This document shows positions 8,748 to 18,192 of a stretch of DNA of 38,954 nt, piece after piece. Under the pieces are notes generated by a model, which had not been told where the DNA came from, ran no database searches, and saw nothing but the letters and a program-made list of their open reading frames with translations. The stretch spans positions 1 to 38,954 of the forward strand of contig JAHJEM010000067.1 of the NCBI GenBank assembly GCA_018825425.1. The letters are read 5' to 3'. Made by a program: the position numbers and the translations under genes. The number at the start of each line of letters is the position of its first letter. The stretch's first letter is position 1. This DNA is from Nanobdellota archaeon (GTDB taxonomy: Archaea; Nanobdellota; Nanobdellia; Woesearchaeales; JAHJEM01).

Positions 8748-11276
8748 CTATGGCTTTAATTCTTCGAGCTGTTTCTTAAACTTCAAGACTGTGTTTAACA
8801 CAAAATGTTTCTGGGTCTTTAGAATTTTTGCAGCTTCCTCCAGTACATCACCAGAAAATGTCTCTTGACTGGTGAGTGTAAAACACTCTTTTTGGATTGG
8901 TTTTTTCTTTTTATGTGCTTTGGTGGCCTGCTTCCAATGGCCAAATAGTTCTTTTGCCCTGCCAGGTATCTGATCAGGATTACATTCAAGGATTTTGGCA
9001 ACTTCAGATTCTTGTTTCCCCTTAGTCTGATCGTGTAGAGTGGCTGCATTTCCTGCCACAAATTCAATTCTTATGACACCATCCTGTATTTTGGTGGTAC
9101 GGATTATCTTGATCTGTTTGATGTCACCCGTGACACTCAAGTGAGTGCCTCCGCATGCTTCCACATCAAAGCCGTCTATATTCACAATGCGTAGTCTTTT
9201 TCCAGGTACAGCTCCACCTTGGTAAAGCCTAAATCCATATTCCTTTTCTGCAATATTTCTAGAAACAAATGTTGATATTACAGGTCTGTTATCTTTAACA
9301 ACCTTGTTTGCCAAATCTTCGATTTCATTAACCTGTTTCTCTGTAAGATTATCATAATGTGTGATGTCAAGGCGTGCTTTTTCAGGAGTCTTTGCAGCTC
9401 CTGCCTGCCAAATGTGTTCTCCAAGTACGCGACGAGAAGCTCCATTTAGAATATGGGCTGCCGTGTGATGTTGAGCCAGCTGGTATCTTCTCTGAAGGTC
9501 TATCTTGCACACGACTTTGTCTCCTTTCTTGAAATTGGGCTTGCTTTCGAGCTCATGGAGTACGACATTGCCTTGTTTGAAGACTTGGATAACCTTGATG
9601 CCATTCATCTCTCCAATGTCATGCATCTGACCGCCGCTTGTGGGATAGAATGCGGTCTCATTGAGTGCGACCTTGTTTCCGTCAACAATCTTCTCTACAA
9701 ACCCATTAAAGGCCACAAGATCCCACTTCGTGTAATAGAGGATGCCTGTTTCAGCAACCTCGTCCAGATTGTAAAGTTGCTCCTTCTTGGTCTTGTACTT
9801 GGATTGTTCGTCCTTTTCGTGTTTTTCAGAAATTTTAGCATAGAATCGTTCAGGCAACTTGATATCAATGCCTTGTTTTTTGGCTTGCTTCTGTATTTCT
9901 TCAGGAAGAATACCTTGAGAATCATACAGCTCCAAAAGTTTTGACTCTATCTGTGGGGCCTTACTTGTCCGGACCAGTTTTGAGATGAGCTGAGTATTTC
10001 TTTTCTTGTTTTCATCATGCTTTCGCTTTTCAACAGCCAGGATTTCCTTGACCAGATCAATTTGGGAAGATAGTTCTGGATACTGTGGCTTGAGATAGTG
10101 TGCGTGGAGTTCAATTACCTTGTCAAGGTTCAATTCCCAATCATACTTTTCAATGAATGATTGGATCCTCCTGAATAATACCCTCAGATTATATCCTCCT
10201 CCAACATTGCTTGGAAGAGCTCCATCACTTAATGCATATAGAAGGGTTCGTGTATGGTCTGCAATAGAATATGCTGCAGCAAGAGGGAGCACGTTCTCTT
10301 TTAGCGTGTTTGTATCTACACCAAGGGTCTTAGCAACCTCTGTCCATTGTTTATCCACATCATCAATCTCATCAATATTCAGGGTTCCAGCCAGATGGAC
10401 AAATTTAGAGATGAGTTCCTTATCTTGCTTGATATTAAGTTTTGATAAAAGATACTTCATGACTGTGGGAAATGTAACATCATAAAGAGTTGGACTTCCT
10501 GACAAGAACCATGCGCATCTTTCCTGTCCCATACCCATGTCCAGGACCTTTTGCTTGAGCTCTTTTGGGCCACTAGGTGCACTTTCGAACATCATGTATA
10601 CTTGGTTTCCGATCTCTACTCCGCCAGAGAAAAATTCAAGGCAAGGACCAAAGTTGCCACCGCCAGCCCACGCGTCCTCATGGATGACAAATTCTTCTGG
10701 CTTAAGCTTCATTCCTTGGATATACCAATTGTAATAGTCTTGGAACAGTTCTTCTTGATTGAACTTATCTTTAGGCAGAAATGCGTGTTGGCCAATCATG
10801 GTAAAACCAGTGAGATGGCCTCCTGTAATTCCAACATTATCAGTATCATTGAATCGTATGCAGGTCTGAGGTACCACAAGCTTCTCTGCAGGAGGCTCAA
10901 CCTCTCCAGAAACCACATATGGCTGGAAATCTGCAATGCTTGCAAGTGTGAAGTGCATTGAGGGGTTCCATCGGGCTACTGTGGGATATCTCTTTATGCT
11001 TGTGTAGCCTTGTTTCTTGAATAGTTTCTCAAAGCGACGCCATACCTCAATAAAATCAACATTTTCCCTCTTTTTGCCTATAAATGAGTATCTGCCTTCA
11101 CATTCAGAGTCTCCGCATACCTCTCTTTGCTTAGTAGACCAGAATGCTCTATGACAATTCGTGCATTTAAGGCGTGAGAATCCTAATTCCTCGAGTTTTT
11201 TGACTGGAAAAAAGGTCTTGTATTCCGTTTCCAATCTTTTCTTGAGATTGGCTTTGAGTTCCTTATCAGATGTCAT
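8748..11276 (-). CDS. alaS: Alanyl-tRNA synthetase, archaeal type
   Basis: Archaeal AlaRS N-terminal zinc-binding part, editing-domain HHTAAHILNGA and CGGTHLSVTGDI. Confidence 0.95.
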   Translation of the reverse strand: MTSDKELKANLKKRLETEYKTFFPVKKLEELGFSRLKCTNCHRAFWSTKQREVCGDSECEGRYSFIGKKRENVDFIEVWRRFEKLFKKQGYTSIKRYPTVARWNPSMHFTLASIADFQPYVVSGEVEPPAEKLVVPQTCIRFNDTDNVGITGGHLTGFTMIGQHAFLPKDKFNQEELFQDYYNWYIQGMKLKPEEFVIHEDAWAGGGNFGPCLEFFSGGVEIGNQVYMMFESAPSGPKELKQKVLDMGMGQERCAWFLSGSPTLYDVTFPTVMKYLLSKLNIKQDKELISKFVHLAGTLNIDEIDDVDKQWTEVAKTLGVDTNTLKENVLPLAAAYSIADHTRTLLYALSDGALPSNVGGGYNLRVLFRRIQSFIEKYDWELNLDKVIELHAHYLKPQYPELSSQIDLVKEILAVEKRKHDENKKRNTQLISKLVRTSKAPQIESKLLELYDSQGILPEEIQKQAKKQGIDIKLPERFYAKISEKHEKDEQSKYKTKKEQLYNLDEVAETGILYYTKWDLVAFNGFVEKIVDGNKVALNETAFYPTSGGQMHDIGEMNGIKVIQVFKQGNVVLHELESKPNFKKGDKVVCKIDLQRRYQLAQHHTAAHILNGASRRVLGEHIWQAGAAKTPEKARLDITHYDNLTEKQVNEIEDLANKVVKDNRPVISTFVSRNIAEKEYGFRLYQGGAVPGKRLRIVNIDGFDVEACGGTHLSVTGDIKQIKIIRTTKIQDGVIRIEFVAGNAATLHDQTKGKQESEVAKILECNPDQIPGRAKELFGHWKQATKAHKKKKPIQKECFTLTSQETFSGDVLEEAAKILKTQKHFVLNTVLKFKKQLEELKP

Positions 11277-11342
11277 GAATGTAAAAAGATGTATTATGGT
11301 TATAAATGTTTTGTTGGATTCTGATGTGTTCCACCTAGATAT

Positions 11343-11391
11343 CTCTTAACAACAAAAAAATCAAAGAAAAAGAATCAAAATAAAAAAAGGT
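11343..11391 (-). terminator. T-rich terminator downstream of the pilin-like gene
   Basis: Long A-rich tract on + directly after the minus-strand stop at 11392. Confidence 0.4.
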
Positions 11392-11925
11392 TTACTTATA
11401 AGGTTTGACACTGATTACGCCTTCGACTTTTTTGTTGTAAGCACTTCCACCCTTTTTATAATCAATTATTATAACCAGTTTTGGTCGGTCACTTTCAATG
11501 AGCTCAAGACCTTCACTTTCCAGATCATATATGAATTCTCTTTGTGAATCTGCTTTCCAAGTGGCATCGGGATCTGTTAGGCCACATTCCTTACTTGCAG
11601 CTACACAAGAACAAGCGGTTCCACCAGAGCCAAAGCCCTCACATTCAAGCGTGACTGAATTTACTGTGATAGCATATCCAAACCCATTGGTTAATTGTGC
11701 TCTAATAACACTTTGAGATCCTCCAGCACCTGCATCTTCATCAACGTACGCCACGAAGTCTCCACAGCCTATTCCTGTCCCAAATATGCACTTATCAGGT
11801 AATAGTTTATACGGGTTTATCACTCCAAAGTATGATAATGCACCGATCATGACCAGTATTACCATAAAAGCCCATCCATAGGTTGTTAAGAATTCAAGAG
11901 CAGCTTGTCCTTTAGTGTTTCTCAT
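11392..11925 (-). CDS. Archaeal class III signal peptide (pilin-like) protein
   Basis: N-terminus MRNTKGQAALEFLTTYGWAFMVILVMIGALSYFG. Confidence 0.8.
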   Translation of the reverse strand: MRNTKGQAALEFLTTYGWAFMVILVMIGALSYFGVINPYKLLPDKCIFGTGIGCGDFVAYVDEDAGAGGSQSVIRAQLTNGFGYAITVNSVTLECEGFGSGGTACSCVAASKECGLTDPDATWKADSQREFIYDLESEGLELIESDRPKLVIIIDYKKGGSAYNKKVEGVISVKPYK

Positions 11926-11937
11926 TTTTATTCTACC

Positions 11938-12174
11938 TCATAGTTTCTTGTGATGCCAAAAAAAATCCTCATCCATGCGTACAATTACACCCAATGCTAT
12001 AATCACAAGCAGGCAAAGAGTGAATATCATACCGAACATAAGTGTAATGATGACATCATAATCTGGTTCCCTACCAATAATAAATCGTGCAAAAGCGATT
12101 CCAAACACTATTGTGAGTGAAATTAGCACTGTAAGAATCCATTTATGCTGTCTGTGGGTAATCTTGTCTCCCAT
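11938..12174 (-). CDS. Small membrane protein with two transmembrane segments
   Basis: 78 aa; two hydrophobic helices; located in the pilus operon. Confidence 0.65.
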   Translation of the reverse strand: MGDKITHRQHKWILTVLISLTIVFGIAFARFIIGREPDYDVIITLMFGMIFTLCLLVIIALGVIVRMDEDFFWHHKKL

Positions 12175-12200
12175 ATTGATATCCTCGTATTATCTGATAT

Positions 12201-12331
12201 ATAGCAAAGGCACTAAATTTTCGAACAATTTTAGCCTTTGCTATGGTCCAGAGGAACTAACAATTAATATTGATTACTTTGCACTTGTGCAAAGTTTGAA
12301 AAATCTTTGATTTTTCATTATTTAGTTCCTC
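12201..12331. ncRNA. Candidate structured RNA or composite inverted-repeat element
   Basis: ATAGCAAAGGC/GCCTTTGCTAT (12201-12244); GAGGAACTAA (12251-12260) pairs with TTAGTTCCTC (12322-12331) enclosing CAAT/ATTG, CTTTGCAC-TT-GTGCAAAG and GAAAAATC-TTT-GATTTTTC hairpins. Confidence 0.45.
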
Positions 12332-12350
12332 AGGTATATAAATGTTTTCG

Positions 12351-13382
12351 TCATCCCATTGCAATGCCTGCAAAGGCACTCTGCAGTACTGCAGACATTA
12401 TCAAATAAACTAGTAATGATCCTATTAGGAATGCCGGTATATACTTCAATCCGCCTCTGATACTTCCTTTCTCAATTATGGATATGATCATGGATGAAAA
12501 CACAGCTATTGTACCTATGGCAAGCATTGAAAAGATCCTGAAGTGCTCTGGTTTGATACTTGCCTCACCAAATTTCATTGGGATGGGTGATGCACCCATA
12601 CCTGCACCAGTCAAACTGGACGTAAAACCAATAATTATCCTGAGAAGCTGTGCTGAAAGGGCAAAGAGCCCAGGACTGATCATGGTGACAATAACACCTA
12701 TAAAAATCATGTATGATACAGTGGCTGCTGCCATTTCCGCTTTCAATGCCCTGGTCTTTCTCAAGTTCTCAATTATTTTATCGATTATCTGAGTGATTTT
12801 ACCGCCGCTTTCTATCTCTCCGATCAGAAGATTCATGGATCTTCTAAGAATAGGACTTTCATACTTGTTTGCAAACTCTGTAAGCGCTTCTGTCACGTCA
12901 TTACCAGTCATGACCTTTTTTGAGACAATGGTTATTTCTTTGGCAAGAATTCCGAATTCTGGTTTGATAGCCGTCCATAGGCTCTTCTCGAAACTAAGAC
13001 CGCCTTTAAGATTGGTGCTTACAAGTGTCAGATAATCAGGCAGTCGATCTTCTAATTCTTGGGTTCTTTTGTAGATCTTGATATTGTAATAGAAGTACAT
13101 AATTGCAAAGAGCATAAATGAGATCAATAGTTGAATAAATACCCAACCTAAAAAAGAAAGGATTCCGATGGAGACTGCACTTAGGTTGCTGATCGGGTGA
13201 TAAATAACGAACAGAAACGTCGGTACAGTCAGGACAACTCCAAGAAAAAAGAGGATTCCAAAAGCTTCATAAGGTACTTCCTCAAAGCCAGCCTTAAACA
13301 GATAGTCCCTGATTCTAGGCCTGAACCTCTTAAAAAGAAATGCCTGTCCAATTTTTTCCAAAAAAAGGGTAGCGTTTGTCAT
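12351..13382 (-). CDS. Type II secretion/archaellum FlaJ-like membrane platform protein (copy 1)
   Basis: T2SSF-like segment DYLTLVSTNLKGGLSFEKSLWTAI...IGEIESGGKITQIIDKI with flanking transmembrane helices. Confidence 0.85.
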   Translation of the reverse strand: MTNATLFLEKIGQAFLFKRFRPRIRDYLFKAGFEEVPYEAFGILFFLGVVLTVPTFLFVIYHPISNLSAVSIGILSFLGWVFIQLLISFMLFAIMYFYYNIKIYKRTQELEDRLPDYLTLVSTNLKGGLSFEKSLWTAIKPEFGILAKEITIVSKKVMTGNDVTEALTEFANKYESPILRRSMNLLIGEIESGGKITQIIDKIIENLRKTRALKAEMAAATVSYMIFIGVIVTMISPGLFALSAQLLRIIIGFTSSLTGAGMGASPIPMKFGEASIKPEHFRIFSMLAIGTIAVFSSMIISIIEKGSIRGGLKYIPAFLIGSLLVYLIMSAVLQSAFAGIAMG

Positions 13383-14188
13383 ATGTTCACATCAGGTCTG
13401 ATCATTTTGAATGCTGAGATAAATATTAACTGAACTAGTGCAAGGAAGAAGACAATGATCATGAAGGCACCGAGTGGCATAGCTAGGCTGACAAGACTTG
13501 CAACTACAATAAATATGGTGACGCCTAGTGACGGAACCACAATTGCAATGAGCATATAGAACAATGTCATGCTGTTGAGCTTCTTTCCATATCTCTTGAT
13601 CTCAATAAGTTGCTCTTCTGCAATCTCGTCAAGTATGCTGCTCAGAAAATTGCTTACATCAATTCCTATCTTCAATGCGTTGGTTATCTGAAAAAGAATT
13701 TTCCTGAATTTTTGAGAAGGTGTATAATATGATTCCATCTCTAACGCCTGTTCTAAGGGTGTTCCCAATTCGATTTCTCTTACGATTTCTTTGAAGTACT
13801 TGTTGGCAACACCATAACTCTTTGAAGCCTCCACAAGTGCATTAATCAAAGGTTCTCCTGTATTTAGCTTAATCAGCAAGAATCGGCCGGCAAACAATAC
13901 TTCCCTGTCAATATCCTTCTCTCTTCTTCGAATCACTACCTGTACTTGCCTCATGAAAAGTGAGAAGAAAGCAAAAAAGAAAATTATGATGGTGACAACT
14001 ATCATTATGATTCCAATTCCCATTTTTGATAGTACAAAGAATGCAAAGATGCCCATTCCAATTGACATGAATAGAGCTGCTTGAAATTTTTGTTTCACAT
14101 ACTCTACTGGAGTCTGGTTAATATGTGCAATTCTAAGATCCTTTTTCAGTTCTGGAAATCGCGATGCTAATTGCTCATAAAAACTCAT
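13379..14188 (-). CDS. FlaJ/TadC-like membrane platform protein (copy 2)
   Basis: LLIKLNTGEPLINALVEASKSYG...EIELGTPLEQALEM; overlaps the next gene by 4 nt. Confidence 0.82.
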   Translation of the reverse strand: MSFYEQLASRFPELKKDLRIAHINQTPVEYVKQKFQAALFMSIGMGIFAFFVLSKMGIGIIMIVVTIIIFFFAFFSLFMRQVQVVIRRREKDIDREVLFAGRFLLIKLNTGEPLINALVEASKSYGVANKYFKEIVREIELGTPLEQALEMESYYTPSQKFRKILFQITNALKIGIDVSNFLSSILDEIAEEQLIEIKRYGKKLNSMTLFYMLIAIVVPSLGVTIFIVVASLVSLAMPLGAFMIIVFFLALVQLIFISAFKMIRPDVNI

Positions 14189-14239
14189 TGTAATTTAATG
14201 GATTAACCACCCTCACCTCTTTTATTAATAATTCCGACA

Positions 14240-15697
14240 TTATTCAAGTTTTAAATGTCCCATGTAATACTTACTCAGGACAAGTCCAATCTCATTGACA
14301 TTTTCAATCCTCTCTTTGACCAACCATTTCAGGATCCTGATTTTCTGTCTCAGGTCAAGCTCAATTTCCGCTCTTGAAAGGCCAGTATATAGTTCAAGTC
14401 TATCGATCATGGTTGTTGACTCATTAACTTTTTCGAGTACGTCCTCATGAATGTTTAGCTGGAGAAGGATGCTAGGATCCCCATTTGGAAGTATTTCTGC
14501 GACCTGTAGAGTTCTTCTTTTATTTGTTCTTCTGTTCCTGTTCTGGACAATGACCAGAGATAGAGAGGATATCATAGGTTTTGGAATATCAATAGGAGGG
14601 TTAGTAAGTCTTGTCACAACCTCACTTGCATTATTGGCGTGGATTGTTGCGTAAACACTGTGACCTGTATGCATAGCTTCAAGCAATACTTGGGCTTCTC
14701 TCTGTCTTCTGATCTCACCTACCATGATCCTGTCTGGTCTCATCCTCAGGGTGTTTACCAGTAGGTCAAGCATGCATACTCCGCCTTTTCCTTCAGGATT
14801 TGGCAGTCTGGTTTCCAGTGGAACCCAGTGCAGTGTTTTTGGAAGTGTTAGCTCTCTTGTATCCTCAATACTAATTATTCTTTGATTCGGAGGAAAGAAG
14901 TTACTGATTACATTAAGCATGGATGTCTTACCGGCTCCAGTACCTCCTGCAATTAGAATTGACAGTTCGTTTTGGATTGCAAGCCAAATAAGTGCTGCAG
15001 CATCAACACTTATGGTGCCGAATCGTATGAACCTAGAAATGGTCCAGGGGTCTTCAGCGAACTTTCTTATTGTGATGGTATTTCCAAAATTTGAGATGGG
15101 CATAAGAGTCGCATTTACCCTGTCTCCTGACTTGAGGTGTGCATCCATAAGAGGGTTAAGGGTTGTAATCTCTTTTCCGACGTCTCTACCGATTATGGTT
15201 GCAAAGTGCCTGATTCTTGCCTCAGAGAAAATTCTGATATTGGTTGTGAGCCAACCAAATTTCTTATGATATACCCATACAGGCTCCTTTGAATTGTTGA
15301 TGACAATCTCTTCTAGGTCAGGATCCCTAAGAAGGATCTCAATCTTACCCAGACCCAGGTTTTCTTCGCTAATATAGTTAATCAGCATATTTCTGGTTTT
15401 TTCATTGCAGCCAGGAAAGTATTTTGTAACAAGCTCTCCTATCTCTCTTCTGAACTTCTCTCTGATGTTCTCATTTCTTGTATCCTCACTTGCCTCAATG
15501 TCGTTGAGGTTAGCTCTTGAAATGAAGTCTTGTCTGATCTTTTCAAGTATGATCTTGGTAGTGTCAGAGATGTTGGTGATGGAAACGATATAGTCTGGAA
15601 CTGGTTTATCGTCTCTGCTCACCACTCTAACTTCGATTATGATGTTATTCATATTCAAAGTGTACTTATCTACAATATTTTTATTCACGACTGCCAT
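14240..15697 (-). CDS. GspE/FlaI/VirB11-type secretion ATPase
   Basis: Walker A GGTGAGKTS, DPDLEEIVIN, RPDRIMVGEIRRQREAQVLLEAMHTGHSVYATIHAN. Confidence 0.93.
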   Translation of the reverse strand: MAVVNKNIVDKYTLNMNNIIIEVRVVSRDDKPVPDYIVSITNISDTTKIILEKIRQDFISRANLNDIEASEDTRNENIREKFRREIGELVTKYFPGCNEKTRNMLINYISEENLGLGKIEILLRDPDLEEIVINNSKEPVWVYHKKFGWLTTNIRIFSEARIRHFATIIGRDVGKEITTLNPLMDAHLKSGDRVNATLMPISNFGNTITIRKFAEDPWTISRFIRFGTISVDAAALIWLAIQNELSILIAGGTGAGKTSMLNVISNFFPPNQRIISIEDTRELTLPKTLHWVPLETRLPNPEGKGGVCMLDLLVNTLRMRPDRIMVGEIRRQREAQVLLEAMHTGHSVYATIHANNASEVVTRLTNPPIDIPKPMISSLSLVIVQNRNRRTNKRRTLQVAEILPNGDPSILLQLNIHEDVLEKVNESTTMIDRLELYTGLSRAEIELDLRQKIRILKWLVKERIENVNEIGLVLSKYYMGHLKLE

Positions 15698-17573
15698 TTT
15701 TTGCCTCTCTTAGCCGTATCTTGGCTGCTATATTGTCAGGGTCTTTCTCCAGGATTTGACGAAAAATCTCTGCAGCTTTGTTATGTCTGTGGTTATAAAG
15801 CAAGAAAACTCCTCTCAGATACATATCTGTAGTTTCTGAATCCTGAGCCTTCTCTTCGCTTGCCTTTTGAATGTTTTTCTCTTTGGTTTGCACATGCTTA
15901 GACTCATACTCTTTGAGTTTTCTTTCATAATTCCTAATTACGTCAGAACAATAATGTCTTTGCTCCTCATTATTAATATGTATTGTTAAGTCTTTAGCTC
16001 TTTTCAGATATTCTCTTGCATCATCGAATTGGGAGTTTATTGTGGCTGTTCTGATAGCGTGTAGTTCTTGTTTCAGGTCATTTAGCACTCTTTGTGGTGA
16101 TTTGCCTATAGGTGCCTTCTCAACGAATTTTATCTGATTAAAGAGTTCCACTAATTCATGCTGGATTTTTTTCTTTGGTTCTCCGTTTGGGAATGCGTTG
16201 AATGCACCTCTTATATGTCTGTATTCTTTTTTTGCGCCCAATATGTCGTGGGCTAGCAGTCTAACATTCACTTTTACCATGCTTTGCTTGATAATCTCAA
16301 GCATTCGAATCTCTGTTTGATTATGATGTTGGGTCCTCAGTAACTGTAGTTTTTCTTTGTTTAGCTGAAGCTCTTTCATACTTTTTACTTCAGTATCAAT
16401 CATCTCTCCTTCTTGTGTAACTTGATTCTTTTTGTTTTTTATATCTTCTGCTTCAGTTTCAAGTAAATGTTTATGTTCAGCAGCAAGCCTCTCTCTTTGA
16501 AAAGCTAGTTCATCAATACCATTCTGGATCTTAAGGTCTGTTTTAGCGAGATCATCTTCCATCATTTGCTTTTTTCTCTGTTCCAGAAGCATATCGTGTT
16601 CTGCTTCCATCTCTACCTGCTTTCGCAAGTCATCTTGTGAAATGGACTGGGCCTCTCTTTTTTGCATAAGTTCTGTAGTGATAGTGTTAACCATATCTCT
16701 TAAGGTGTCGTTTGATACTTGTGTGGTTTGAGTCTGTAGAGGTGTAGCTTGTGGTGTTTGTTGCACAATAACTTGGGGGGGTGATTGTACTATTTGAGGA
16801 AGAGGAGGTAAGGTTTGAGGTTGTCCAGGGATTGCTTGGACAGTTTGTGGAGGTGCTGCTTGAACAACTTGAGGTTGTGCTTGTACTGTTCCTCCTTGCA
16901 GCACTGGTTGTGCTTGGCTCGGAGCTGCGTTGACCTGTTGAAATACAGGTTGCATTATTTCTCTTTCGACAATTACCTGCTGGCGTGCTCCTCCAAATAT
17001 CTTGGACAATTCCTTGGATTCTTCCATAGGAATATCATTTGCGATCTGCTCAGCAACAGATCTGATAAAATCCGCTTGCAAGTGTCCTTTTTTGTCATCT
17101 TTGCCTGTGTCAGTTCTCAGAAGATTTTGACCCTCTTCTGCAGCAGGCGTTTTATGTTTACTTTCTTGCTCTTTTTCCAATGCAGACAGTATCTTATCAG
17201 GCATAGTTGGGCTATCAAAATAGTGTTGCTGGCCATGATAATCAAGTTCTAAGGAAAGTGAATTCTTAAGGCCATGTTCCTTGATATAATTCTGTAATAG
17301 AATGAATAATTCCTTTAATATGGCATAAATTTTCTTACGAGCAGGATCCTTGAATGCTGTACGATTATATCCTCCTCTGACTGAATCAAAGATATCTTTA
17401 GCAGATGGGAGGTTGTGAGTCATTAGTTGATCATTTAATTCCTTGGCATAATCTCTATCGATGTCAAATATGCTCATCTCGTCATCCCGGACTCCTTTTA
17501 TTGATATATCCTTTTCCTGTTCGACTCTGAGGAATTCTGCAATATCCTGTTTAATGAATTTATCTAGTTCCAT
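15681..17573 (-). CDS. Coiled-coil protein with Pro/Gln-rich linker and C-terminal TPR-like motif
   Basis: PQVVQAAPPQTVQAIPGQPQTLPPLPQ linker; long charged helices; TTDMYLRGVFLLYNHRHNKAAEIFRQILEKDPDN TPR-like. Confidence 0.7.
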   Translation of the reverse strand: MELDKFIKQDIAEFLRVEQEKDISIKGVRDDEMSIFDIDRDYAKELNDQLMTHNLPSAKDIFDSVRGGYNRTAFKDPARKKIYAILKELFILLQNYIKEHGLKNSLSLELDYHGQQHYFDSPTMPDKILSALEKEQESKHKTPAAEEGQNLLRTDTGKDDKKGHLQADFIRSVAEQIANDIPMEESKELSKIFGGARQQVIVEREIMQPVFQQVNAAPSQAQPVLQGGTVQAQPQVVQAAPPQTVQAIPGQPQTLPPLPQIVQSPPQVIVQQTPQATPLQTQTTQVSNDTLRDMVNTITTELMQKREAQSISQDDLRKQVEMEAEHDMLLEQRKKQMMEDDLAKTDLKIQNGIDELAFQRERLAAEHKHLLETEAEDIKNKKNQVTQEGEMIDTEVKSMKELQLNKEKLQLLRTQHHNQTEIRMLEIIKQSMVKVNVRLLAHDILGAKKEYRHIRGAFNAFPNGEPKKKIQHELVELFNQIKFVEKAPIGKSPQRVLNDLKQELHAIRTATINSQFDDAREYLKRAKDLTIHINNEEQRHYCSDVIRNYERKLKEYESKHVQTKEKNIQKASEEKAQDSETTDMYLRGVFLLYNHRHNKAAEIFRQILEKDPDNIAAKIRLREAKNGSRE

Positions 17574-18129
17574 TTACTACCTGTGCCATATATTTTTTCC
17601 ACAACTCTTCTCCATGAGGGAGATTTTTCTTTCTGGTTTCCATTAAGAAAAATTCTTTATTAGCTTCAAGTTTTTTCACAATATGTTGGTTCCAGTATTC
17701 AGGTATTTTTGTAGGTGGAATCTTGTTCTTTGTCGCCCTTTCTTCAAATTCCTTCTTGAAGACAATAAAATTAATCTGTTTGTCCACGGTCTTCGTTGCT
17801 TTTGGACCTTCTTTTGGCTTGTTCAGATAGATGTATGGTGTAGTAAAACTGTATTCAATTCCCAACACCTTTTCTTCAACCAGAAAATCAATCCAAGAAC
17901 GAAGCACACCCTTACCAACATGTAATCTTTTTGCAGTCTCTTCAACAGAAAGTCTCGGAAAACGCTCCAATAATTGCAGCAAATCATCTACACCTGTTGT
18001 TATAGTCTCTTCATCACCTGCTGGTTGAGTTGGAGTCTTGATTGGCTTGTTAGATTTCTTAGTTTCTGGAGCTTTCGCAGGTGATTTTTCTGGGGTTTTC
18101 TCACTTCCCTTTTTTGTAAATATACCCAT
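17560..18129 (-). CDS. Winged-helix-like protein encoded in the pilus operon
   Basis: LLQLLERFPRLSVEETAKRLHVGKGVLRSWIDFLVEEKVLGIEYSFTTPYIYLN reads as a wHTH; start placed at MGIFTKKG (18129) rather than 18144. Confidence 0.6.
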   Translation of the reverse strand: MGIFTKKGSEKTPEKSPAKAPETKKSNKPIKTPTQPAGDEETITTGVDDLLQLLERFPRLSVEETAKRLHVGKGVLRSWIDFLVEEKVLGIEYSFTTPYIYLNKPKEGPKATKTVDKQINFIVFKKEFEERATKNKIPPTKIPEYWNQHIVKKLEANKEFFLMETRKKNLPHGEELWKKYMAQVVNGTR

Positions 18130-18192
18130 AACTACCTCAATCAATGGATGGAAGAAGTAGCTTTATAAACTTTTTTTATTATTATCGAGTGG

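Noticed and set aside
9453-9944. 163-aa plus-strand ORF antisense to alaS
   Set aside because: Shadow ORF within AlaRS coding sequence; no family features
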